Source: Oscillospiraceae bacterium
GTDB taxonomy: Bacteria > Bacillota > Clostridia > Oscillospirales > Ruminococcaceae
DNA: 6,719 nucleotides
Reading direction: 5' to 3'
Assembly (NCBI GenBank): GCA_017440425.1
Contig: JAFSHJ010000254.1
Location: 1 to 6,719 of the forward strand
Part shown: piece after piece, positions 1-6,480 of the stretch
How positions within the stretch are numbered: the first letter of the stretch is position 1
Layout of the letters: each line of letters opens with the position of its first letter
Made by a program: the position numbers and the translations under genes
The notes under the pieces: generated by a model
What the model saw: only the letters and a program-made list of their open reading frames with translations
The model's database searches: none
What the model was told of the DNA's origin: nothing

Positions 1-1133
1 AAGCCGAAGATAACCATATGTTCATTGAGGCAGAGCTGACCAAACGCATCGGCGATGCGGGCAAGCGTCTGCACACCGCAAGATCCAGAAACGATCAGGT
101 TGCTGTGGATATCCACCTCTATCTCAAAAAAGAGCTGCAGAAGATCCCTCCGATGATCGAAAAACTCATCAAAATTCTGCTTGTGAAGGCAGAGCAGGGC
201 GCAGATATGGTAATGCCCGGCTACACCCATCTTCAGCGTGCACAGCCCATAACCTTCGGTCATCACCTGATGGCTTATGCTCAGATGTTCCTGCGCGATA
301 TCGACAGATTCAAGGACGCTTTGAAGCGCATTGACGAAATGCCCCTCGGAAGCGGCGCTCTCGCAGGCACCACCTATCCCATTAACCGTGAAATTACAAG
401 AAAGCTGCTCGATTTCAAACGAGTAAGCGCAAACTCCCTTGACGGCGTTTCCGACAGAGACTTCTGCCTGGATGCCGCCTATGCCATGTCGGTGCTGATG
501 ATGCACCTCTCCCGTTTCTCCGAGGAGATAATCCTCTGGTGCTCCTGGGAGTTTAAATTCATCGAGCTGGACGATGCTTTCTCCACCGGCTCCTCCATTA
601 TGCCCCAGAAAAAGAATCCGGACATTGCCGAACTGGTAAGAGGCAAGACCGGCAGAGTTTACGGCGACCTCACCACATTGCTGACCATGATGAAAGGTCT
701 GCCCCTTGCATACAACAAGGATATGCAGGAGGACAAAGAGGCTGTGTTCGATGCTTTGGATACAGTTAAAATGTGCCTTGAGGTGTTCACTCCCATGATC
801 GAGACAATGCGCCCGCTGCCCGAAAACATGCGTGCGGCTGCCGCAAGAGGCTTCATCAACGCAACAGACTGCGCTGACTATCTTGTTAAAAAGGGTATGG
901 CCTTCCGCGATGCCTACAAGATCACCGGCCAGCTGGTTGCAGAGTGCATCGACCTCTCTCTCACATTGGAGACACTTCCCCTTGAAAACTACAAGAGCAA
1001 GACCGAGCTCTTTGATGATGGAATATACAAAGCTATCTCCCTTGAAAAATGCGTTAAGGACAGAGGCTGTCTGGGCGGTCCCGCAACGGTGATGAACCAG
1101 ATCAAACAGGTCAAGCTTCTGCTGGGAGACTAA
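1..1133 (+). CDS. argH: Argininosuccinate lyase, 5' partial
   Basis: Cytoplasmic enzyme of the last arginine step: argininosuccinate to arginine plus fumarate. It belongs to the fumarase/aspartase superfamily and works as a homotetramer. The frame is open from the left edge (first full codon at base 3), and the five residues before the first Met (AEDNH) match the conserved AED-x-H segment of the family. The ATG at 18 is therefore internal, not the start. About 80-85 N-terminal residues are missing compared with the usual ~460. Visible motifs are HTARSRNDQ (from base 72), GYTHLQRAQP with the conserved catalytic-region His (codon 228-230), and the mobile catalytic loop GSSIMPQKKNPD (588-623), which holds the catalytic Ser. 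KGLPLAYNKDMQEDKE and FDALDT are also typical of ArgH. It ends with TAA, 33 bases before argC. No lesion is visible. Identification is very secure. Confidence 0.97.
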   Translation, partial: AEDNHMFIEAELTKRIGDAGKRLHTARSRNDQVAVDIHLYLKKELQKIPPMIEKLIKILLVKAEQGADMVMPGYTHLQRAQPITFGHHLMAYAQMFLRDIDRFKDALKRIDEMPLGSGALAGTTYPINREITRKLLDFKRVSANSLDGVSDRDFCLDAAYAMSVLMMHLSRFSEEIILWCSWEFKFIELDDAFSTGSSIMPQKKNPDIAELVRGKTGRVYGDLTTLLTMMKGLPLAYNKDMQEDKEAVFDALDTVKMCLEVFTPMIETMRPLPENMRAAAARGFINATDCADYLVKKGMAFRDAYKITGQLVAECIDLSLTLETLPLENYKSKTELFDDGIYKAISLEKCVKDRGCLGGPATVMNQIKQVKLLLGD

Positions 1134-1166
1134 ACCCCGAACTGTGGAAAGGAAAGGATAATTACA

Positions 1167-2201
1167 ATGGTTAGTGTTGGAATAATCGGCGCAACCGGAT
1201 ATGCCGGCGCAGAGCTGGTTCGCATTTTGATAAACCACCCCGAAGTTGAAATTGCCGCAATGAGCTCCGTCACCTACGAGGGAAAATCCCTTGCGGAGAT
1301 ATTCCCCAACTTTGAGGGTATCACCGACGAGATACTCACCGATATGGACACCGTTGTGGAGAGATCCGACGTCGTCTTCGCATCTCTGCCCCACGGACTC
1401 AGCGAGCCCATTGCCCGCAAGTGCTACGACAAGGGCGCACTTTTCATCGATCTCGGCGCGGATTTCAGACTCTACGACGAGGAAGACTACAAAAAGTGGT
1501 ATAAACTGGAATATAAAGACCCCGAGCTCCACAAAGAGGCTGTCTATTCCCTCTGCGAGCTGTGCAGAGAGAAGACCAAAAACACAAAGGTCATCGGCAA
1601 CCCCGGCTGCTATCCCACCAGCATCTCCCTCGGTCTTTACCCCCTGCTTAAAGCGGGCGTTGTGAGAACCAACTCCGTTATCATAGATTCCAAGTCCGGC
1701 GTCACCGGCGCAGGCAGAGGTCTCACCCTCGGCACACACTATCCCGAGTGCAACGAAGCCATCTCCGCCTATAAGGTTGCCGCTCACCGCCACACCCCCG
1801 AAATTGAGCAGATGCTCTCCGAAATTGCAGGCGAAAAGGTGACCATCACCTTTGTTCCTCACCTGCTTCCCGTAAACAGAGGCATTCTCTCCACCATCTA
1901 CGTGGATCTCACCAAGGATATCTCTGCGGCTGAAATCAGAAAGCTCTACACAGATGCTTACGCAAACGAAAAGTTTGTCCGCGTGCTTCCGGAAGGCAGC
2001 TTTGCCAACATCCGCAACGTGCGCTGCTCCAACTATTGCGACATCTCCATCCACCCCGATCCCAGAACAGGACGCGTTATCATCACCTCCGCCATTGACA
2101 ACATGGTCAAGGGTGCGGCAGGTCAGGCAATACAGAACATGAACATCGCTCTCGGTTTTGCCGAGGATTGCGGACTCAATATGGTCCCGAACATCTTTTA
2201 A
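1167..2201 (+). CDS. argC: N-acetyl-gamma-glutamyl-phosphate reductase
   Basis: Reduces N-acetylglutamyl 5-phosphate with NADPH to N-acetylglutamate 5-semialdehyde, the third step to ornithine, in the cytoplasm. The product is 344 residues, the usual size of the short bacterial form. The N-terminal Rossmann motif GATGYAGAELVR spans residues 8-19. The catalytic Cys is residue 148 in NPGCYPT. SKSGVTGAGRG follows at 175-184. HRHTPEI at 207-213 carries the conserved His, probably His209, that acts with the Cys. DNMVKGAAGQAIQNMN near the C-terminus is typical of the family. The ATG at 1167 has an AAAGGA ribosome binding site at 1153-1158 with 8 bases of spacing, and the glycine motif begins at the expected distance from it. 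The gene lies between argH and argJ in the same direction. All expected motifs are present and nothing looks abnormal. Confidence 0.98.
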   Translation: MVSVGIIGATGYAGAELVRILINHPEVEIAAMSSVTYEGKSLAEIFPNFEGITDEILTDMDTVVERSDVVFASLPHGLSEPIARKCYDKGALFIDLGADFRLYDEEDYKKWYKLEYKDPELHKEAVYSLCELCREKTKNTKVIGNPGCYPTSISLGLYPLLKAGVVRTNSVIIDSKSGVTGAGRGLTLGTHYPECNEAISAYKVAAHRHTPEIEQMLSEIAGEKVTITFVPHLLPVNRGILSTIYVDLTKDISAAEIRKLYTDAYANEKFVRVLPEGSFANIRNVRCSNYCDISIHPDPRTGRVIITSAIDNMVKGAAGQAIQNMNIALGFAEDCGLNMVPNIF

Positions 2202-2206
2202 GGAGG
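2199..2206 (+). promoter_or_regulatory. argJ ribosome binding site overlapping the argC stop
   Basis: TAAGGAGG is a near-complete match to the 16S rRNA 3' end, and its first three bases are the argC stop codon. Ten bases separate it from the argJ ATG at 2217. A ribosome finishing argC sits on this site, so argC and argJ translation are probably coupled; the coupling is inferred. Confidence 0.85.
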
Positions 2207-2216
2207 CTGCGCTGAA

Positions 2217-3440
2217 ATGAAAAGCACAATGACTTTTAAAACCACAGAAGGCGGAGTTTGCGCCGCCAAAGGCTTCACCGCTGCAGGAATCCACTGCGGC
2301 ATCCGCAAAAACCGCACCAAGTATGACCTCGCTATGATAGTTTCCGACAGAAAAGCTTCTGCCGCAGCAGTATATACCACCAACAAGGTCAAGGGCGCTC
2401 CCATCGCCGTCACCAAAGAGAACATTGCAGACGGTTACGCAAGAGCCGTTATCTGCAACAGCGGCAACGCCAACACCTGCAACGCCGACGGTTTTGAAAA
2501 GGCCAGAATGATGTGCGATATCGCCGCAGATGCTCTCGGCATTTCCACAAACGATATCGTCGTTGCTTCCACCGGCGTTATCGGCCAGACTCTTCCCATT
2601 GAACCCATTGCAGAATACGCAAAGGCACTTGCAGAAAAGCTCTCCGCCGACGGCAGCGCTGATGCAAACCTTGCCATTATGACCACCGACACCCGCCAGA
2701 AGACCATCTCCATTGAGTTTGAGCTGGACGGCAAGATCTGCCACATGGGCGGAATTGCAAAGGGTTCCGGCATGATACATCCCAATATGGCAACAATGCT
2801 GGGCTTCATCACCACCGATGCCAACGTTGCTCCCGCAGCTCTGCAGAGCGCACTCAGCAAGTGCATCACCGATACCTTCAACATGGTAAGCGTTGACGGC
2901 GACACCTCCACCAACGATATGGTCTGCATCCTTGCCAACGGCGCCGCAGAAAACACCCTCATCGAGGACGAAGACGAGGTGTTTACTCAGGCTCTCTTCA
3001 CCGTTTGCAGACACATCTCCCGTGAGCTTGCAAAGGACGGCGAAGGCGCATCCCGTCTTATTGAATGCACCGTTAAGGGCGCAGCAACAGAAAACGATGC
3101 AAGAATTGCCGCAAAAGGCGTTGTATCCTCCAGCCTGTTCAAGGCAGCCGTTTTCGGCGCCGATGCAAACTGGGGCCGCGTACTGTGCGCAATCGGATAT
3201 TCCGGCGCAGAGTTCGATCCTCTCAAGGTTGACGTTGATATGGCTTCCTGCAAGGGCAGCTTCGCCGTTTGCCGCGCAGGCTACGGTGTAGACTTCTCCG
3301 AGGAAGACGCAAAGATCATCCTCAGCGAAGACGAAATTTTCATCAATCTGGATTTCCATCAGGGCGATGCCGAAGCCACCGCTTTCGGCTGCGACCTCAC
3401 CTATGACTACGTTAAGATCAACGGAGATTACCGCACCTGA
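2217..3440 (+). CDS. argJ: Glutamate N-acetyltransferase (ornithine acetyltransferase)
   Basis: Transfers the acetyl group from N-acetylornithine to glutamate, giving ornithine and regenerating N-acetylglutamate (the acetyl-recycling pathway). Many ArgJ proteins also use acetyl-CoA to make acetylglutamate; the sequence alone does not show whether this one does. Length is 407 residues, normal for the family. ArgJ cleaves itself into alpha and beta chains before a conserved Thr. Here that site is MATML, with the cut expected between Ala192 and Thr193 (Thr codon 2793-2795), so Thr193 becomes the N-terminal nucleophile of the beta chain. KGSGMIHPN precedes it at 182-190, and STGVIG at 118-123 supplies the Thr119-Gly120 oxyanion hole. 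CNSGNANTC (80-88), VDGDTSTND (226-234) and the C-terminal YVKINGDYRT are family hallmarks. The ATG at 2217 has a very strong ribosome binding site; an in-frame ATG four codons later is less well placed. It ends with TGA inside a small hairpin. Confidence 0.98.
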   Translation: MKSTMTFKTTEGGVCAAKGFTAAGIHCGIRKNRTKYDLAMIVSDRKASAAAVYTTNKVKGAPIAVTKENIADGYARAVICNSGNANTCNADGFEKARMMCDIAADALGISTNDIVVASTGVIGQTLPIEPIAEYAKALAEKLSADGSADANLAIMTTDTRQKTISIEFELDGKICHMGGIAKGSGMIHPNMATMLGFITTDANVAPAALQSALSKCITDTFNMVSVDGDTSTNDMVCILANGAAENTLIEDEDEVFTQALFTVCRHISRELAKDGEGASRLIECTVKGAATENDARIAAKGVVSSSLFKAAVFGADANWGRVLCAIGYSGAEFDPLKVDVDMASCKGSFAVCRAGYGVDFSEEDAKIILSEDEIFINLDFHQGDAEATAFGCDLTYDYVKINGDYRT

Positions 3441-3452
3441 TATCGGCGGTAA
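3428..3452 (+). other. Perfect 7-bp hairpin around the argJ stop codon
   Basis: TTACCGC at 3428-3434 is exactly complementary to GCGGTAA at 3446-3452, with an 11-base loop (3435-3445). The argJ TGA (3438-3440) lies in the loop. The downstream arm ends four bases before the argB ribosome binding site. No T-run follows, so it is not an intrinsic terminator. It could affect mRNA stability or argJ-argB coupling, or be chance; no role is shown. Confidence 0.5.
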
Positions 3453-3456
3453 ATGC

Positions 3457-3462
3457 AGGAGG
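3457..3462 (+). promoter_or_regulatory. argB ribosome binding site with short spacing
   Basis: AGGAGG lies only four bases (AATT) before the argB ATG at 3467, closer than the usual 5-10. No other in-frame ATG, GTG or TTG lies closer to the conserved N-terminus, so this start stands: the encoded QVLIKALPYIQKY segment is conserved in this branch of the family. Confidence 0.75.
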
Positions 3463-3466
3463 AATT

Positions 3467-4318
3467 ATGACAAACCAGGATAAAGCGCAGGTGCTTATAA
3501 AGGCACTGCCCTACATACAGAAATATTCCGGCAAGATCGTCGTTATCAAATACGGCGGCAACGCAATGACCAACGAGCACCTGAAAAACTCCGTTATGAA
3601 CGACCTGATACTGCTCACTTTGGTTGGCATCAAGGTCGTGCTTGTTCACGGCGGCGGTCCCGAGATCTCCGAAATGATGAACAGACTTGGCATGGAATCC
3701 AAGTTCATCGGCGGATTGAGATACACCGATGCGGAGACCGCAAAGGTGGTGCAGATGGTGCTGGCAGGCAAGACCAACAAGGATCTGGTAGCTCTCATTC
3801 AGCGCAGCGGCGGCAGAGCCATTGGTCTTTGCGGAATTGACGGCGGCACTATTATGGCGAAAAAACACGAGGGCGAGCAGGATCTCGGCTTTGTTGGCGA
3901 TGTCACCGACGTAGACCCCGCACTCATCCTCGATGCTTGGAAAAACGGCTACATCCCCGTTATCTCCACCGTCGGCTGCGACAGCGACGGCAACGTCTAT
4001 AACATCAACGCAGACACAGCCGCTGCGGAGATCGCCGCAAAGCTGGGCGCCGAAAACATTATCCTCATGACAGACATAAGAGGACTTCTCCGTGACAAAA
4101 ACGATGAGAGCACCCTCATCCCCGTGGTAAACGTCAGCGAAGTGCCCTATCTCATCCGTCAGGGTATCATCTCCGGCGGTATGATCCCCAAGATCGAATG
4201 CTGCGTTGAGGCTGTGAGACGCGGAGTTAACCGTGCATTCATCATCGACGGCAGAATAGACCACTCCATTTTGATCGAAATGCTCTCCGACGAGGGCATC
4301 GGAACAATGTTCCTTTGA
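3467..4318 (+). CDS. argB: Acetylglutamate kinase, arginine-sensitive type
   Basis: Phosphorylates N-acetylglutamate with ATP, the second step of arginine synthesis, and is commonly the feedback-controlled step in acetyl-recycling organisms. The product is 283 residues of the amino acid kinase fold. VVIKYGGNAM (25-34) holds the ATP-phosphate Lys28; VHGGGPEIS (60-68) is the substrate/phosphate glycine loop; YNINADTAAAEIA (178-190) includes the catalytic-site Asp183; GGMIPK (237-242) carries Lys242. The first ~24 residues (QVLIKALPYIQKYSGK) form the N-terminal helix seen in hexameric, arginine-inhibited enzymes such as those of Thermotoga maritima and Pseudomonas aeruginosa, and absent from the shorter, insensitive E. 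coli enzyme. Arginine inhibition is therefore inferred, not shown. The C-terminal DEGIGTMFL is also typical. The gene lies 26 bases after argJ and 25 before argD. No defect is visible. Confidence 0.98.
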   Translation: MTNQDKAQVLIKALPYIQKYSGKIVVIKYGGNAMTNEHLKNSVMNDLILLTLVGIKVVLVHGGGPEISEMMNRLGMESKFIGGLRYTDAETAKVVQMVLAGKTNKDLVALIQRSGGRAIGLCGIDGGTIMAKKHEGEQDLGFVGDVTDVDPALILDAWKNGYIPVISTVGCDSDGNVYNINADTAAAEIAAKLGAENIILMTDIRGLLRDKNDESTLIPVVNVSEVPYLIRQGIISGGMIPKIECCVEAVRRGVNRAFIIDGRIDHSILIEMLSDEGIGTMFL

Positions 4319-4343
4319 TTTGGCAGGAAGGAAGTAATTTGAA

Positions 4344-5528
4344 ATGAACTATACACACAACGATGTTGTGGAGCTTTACGATAAATATGTTGCTCATACA
4401 TACGGACGTTTTGCACTCACCGCCGTCTCCGGCAGCGGAGTAAAATGCACCGACAACGACGGCAAGGAATACATCGATTTCACATCCGGCATCGGTGTAA
4501 ACGCTTTGGGCTTCTGCGATGAAAAGTGGTCCGAGGCTGTTGCCGAACAGAGCAAAAAGCTTAACCACACCTCCAACCTTTATTACACTCTCCCCGGCGG
4601 TCTGCTGGCAAAAGAGCTGTGCGAGCGCTCCGGCATGAGCTGTGTCTTCTTCGGAAACTCCGGCGCAGAGGCAAACGAAGGCGCCATCAAAGCCGCAAGA
4701 GCTTACAGCTTCAAAAAATACGGCGAGGGCAGAAACAAGATAATCTCTCTTGTCAACTCTTTCCACGGACGCACCGTCACCACCCTGGCTGCAACCGGTC
4801 AGGATCACTTCCACCAAATATTCTTCCCCTTCACCGAGGGCTTTGAATATGCCACCGCCAACGATATCGACAGCGTTAAGGCTCTTGTTGATGACAGCAC
4901 CTGCGCCGTTATGATGGAGATGGTGCAGGGCGAGGGCGGAGTTATTGCGCTGGACAAGGATTTTGTTCAGGCTGTCCGTGCTCTCTGCGATGAAAAAGAC
5001 CTTATCCTCATTGTTGACGAAGTTCAGACCGGCATCGGACGTACCGGCAAGCTGTTCGCATATCAGAACTACGATATCCTTCCCGACGTGGTCTCCTCCG
5101 CAAAGGGACTGGGCGGCGGACTTCCCATCGGCGCCGTGCTGATGAGCGAAAAAACCAAGGATTCCCTTGCATCCGGCGAACACGGCTCCACCTTTGGCGC
5201 AAACCCCATCTGCTGCGCAGGCGGTCTCGCCGTTCTTGAGCGCCTCACCGATGAATTCCTCGCCGAGGTTGCCGCAAAGGGCGAATATTTCCGCAAAAAG
5301 CTGCTGGCTATGCCCAAGGTCATCTCTGTAAGCGGACTGGGTATGATGATCGGAATCCAGCTTGAGGGCGCAGCCGCAAAAGCAGTTGTTGCCAAATGCC
5401 TTGAAAAAGGTTTGATGGTTCTTACCGCCAAGGACAAGGTAAGACTTCTTCCTCCGCTTGTCATTGATTATGAAGACATAGATGCAGGACTTGAAATTTT
5501 AGAAAACGTATTGAAGGAGTGCGAATAA
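4344..5528 (+). CDS. argD: Acetylornithine aminotransferase
   Basis: PLP-dependent class III aminotransferase that converts N-acetylglutamate 5-semialdehyde plus glutamate to N-acetylornithine plus 2-oxoglutarate; some homologues also serve lysine synthesis as succinyldiaminopimelate aminotransferase. Length is 394 residues, normal for ArgD. The phosphate-binding segment GNSGAEANE is at 104-112 and SFHGRT at 139-144. VDEVQTGIGRTG (224-235) carries Asp225, which contacts the PLP ring nitrogen. SSAKGLGGGLPIGA (251-264) has the Schiff-base Lys254. GSTFGANP (281-288) contains the Thr that reaches the cofactor phosphate of the partner subunit. An in-frame TAA at 4335-4337 makes the ATG at 4344 the first possible start, served by a purine-rich AGGAAGGAAG at 4325-4334. 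The last codons of the gene contain the argF ribosome binding site, and its TAA shares one base with the argF ATG. The arginine context favours ArgD over other class III aminotransferases. Confidence 0.97.
   Translation: MNYTHNDVVELYDKYVAHTYGRFALTAVSGSGVKCTDNDGKEYIDFTSGIGVNALGFCDEKWSEAVAEQSKKLNHTSNLYYTLPGGLLAKELCERSGMSCVFFGNSGAEANEGAIKAARAYSFKKYGEGRNKIISLVNSFHGRTVTTLAATGQDHFHQIFFPFTEGFEYATANDIDSVKALVDDSTCAVMMEMVQGEGGVIALDKDFVQAVRALCDEKDLILIVDEVQTGIGRTGKLFAYQNYDILPDVVSSAKGLGGGLPIGAVLMSEKTKDSLASGEHGSTFGANPICCAGGLAVLERLTDEFLAEVAAKGEYFRKKLLAMPKVISVSGLGMMIGIQLEGAAAKAVVAKCLEKGLMVLTAKDKVRLLPPLVIDYEDIDAGLEILENVLKECE
5514..5519 (+). promoter_or_regulatory. argF ribosome binding site inside argD
   Basis: AAGGAG lies in the last codons of argD, eight bases before the ATG at 5528. 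It decides the argF start: the alternative in-frame GTG at 5519 overlaps the site itself and would have no ribosome binding site of its own. Confidence 0.85.
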
Positions 5529-6445
5529 TGAACCACTTTTTGAAACTTCTCGACCACAGCTGTGACGAGATCACCGCTCTGCTCAACCTTGCAGATCAGC
5601 TCAAATATGAGAATAAGCACAACATCACCCATCACCACCTTGCAGGCAAGACCCTTGCAATGATCTTCACCAAATCCTCCACCCGCACCCGTGTTTCCTT
5701 CGAGACCGGTATGTATCAGCTGGGCGGATTTCCCATGTTCCTCTCCGGCAACGATCTTCAGCTGGGCCGCGGCGAACCCATTGCAGACACCGCACGCGTT
5801 CTCTCCAGATATGTTAACGGCATTATGATCCGTACCTTCAAGCAGCAGGACGTTGAGGATCTCGCCAAATACGGCAGCATCCCCATCATCAACGGTCTCA
5901 CCGACTTTGCTCATCCCTGCCAGGTCCTCGCTGACCTTATGACTATCCGTGAGCACAAGGGCAGACTGGACGGCATCAAGCTCTGCTACATCGGTGACGG
6001 CAACAATATGGCCAACTCCCTCATCGTCGGCGGACTCAAGACCGGCATGAAGGTTTCCATCGGCACTCCCAAGGCATATCAGCCCGACCAGACCGTTCTG
6101 GATTTTGCCGCAGGCAACCCCAACTTCACCCTCACAGACGATATCTTTGAGGCTGCTGCAGATGCAGACGTTATCTACACCGACGTTTGGGCATCCATGG
6201 GTCAGGAAGGCGAAGCAGAAGAGCGCAAGAAGATCTTCAAGGGCTACCACATTGGCAAAGAGCTTGTTGCAGTTGCAAAGCCCGACGTTATGCTTCAGCA
6301 CTGCCTGCCCGCACACCGCGGCGAAGAGATCTCCGACGAAATGTTCGAGGCACACGCAAACGAGATCTTTGACGAGGCAGAAAACAGACTCCACGCACAG
6401 AAGGCTGTTCTCCTCACTCTTATGAACCCCGATGCAATTAAATAA
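5528..6445 (+). CDS. argF: Ornithine carbamoyltransferase
   Basis: Makes citrulline from ornithine and carbamoyl phosphate, the sixth arginine step, as a cytoplasmic trimer. From the ATG at 5528 the product is 305 residues, typical of anabolic enzymes and shorter than most catabolic ArcB proteins (~330-340). Carbamoyl phosphate is bound by STRTR (51-55) and by HPCQ (129-132). DVWASMGQE (219-227) contains the SMG ornithine loop, which argues against a putrescine or acetylornithine carbamoyltransferase. HCLPAHRGEE (258-267) carries the active-site Cys259. The TAATG overlap with argD and the ribosome binding site at 5514-5519 imply translational coupling to argD. A GTG at 5519 would add three residues but is not favoured. 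The gene ends with TAA and no terminator hairpin follows. Its place in the arg run supports argF over arcB. Confidence 0.97.
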   Translation: MNHFLKLLDHSCDEITALLNLADQLKYENKHNITHHHLAGKTLAMIFTKSSTRTRVSFETGMYQLGGFPMFLSGNDLQLGRGEPIADTARVLSRYVNGIMIRTFKQQDVEDLAKYGSIPIINGLTDFAHPCQVLADLMTIREHKGRLDGIKLCYIGDGNNMANSLIVGGLKTGMKVSIGTPKAYQPDQTVLDFAAGNPNFTLTDDIFEAAADADVIYTDVWASMGQEGEAEERKKIFKGYHIGKELVAVAKPDVMLQHCLPAHRGEEISDEMFEAHANEIFDEAENRLHAQKAVLLTLMNPDAIK

Positions 6446-6480
6446 TTTATTATATTGTTTGTGGAAAGAGAGAAACAAAA

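Noticed and set aside
18..20. ATG at 18 as the argH start
   Set aside because: The frame is open to the left edge and the preceding codons encode conserved ArgH residues (AEDNH), so the gene begins upstream of the window.
3428..4264. 278-codon open frame on the minus strand opposite argB
   Set aside because: It is codon-aligned with argB (same triplets), so its stops would correspond to TTA, CTA and TCA codons, which this genome rarely uses. The product has no recognisable motif and argB is certain.
4242..5183. 313-codon open frame on the minus strand opposite argD
   Set aside because: Also in the codon-aligned register and explained by the same Leu/Ser codon bias; argD is complete and motif-rich.
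5519..5527. GTG start for argF at 5519
   Set aside because: The GTG overlaps the AAGGAG site that serves the ATG at 5528 and has no ribosome binding site of its own.
6442..6453. Inverted repeat ATAAT-TT-ATTAT as the argF terminator
   Set aside because: The stem is five A-T pairs with a two-base loop and no GC, far too weak to end transcription.
5468..6478. 336-codon open frame on the minus strand opposite argF
   Set aside because: Longer than argF itself, but codon-aligned with it and explained by absence of TTA/CTA/TCA; no family features in the translation.
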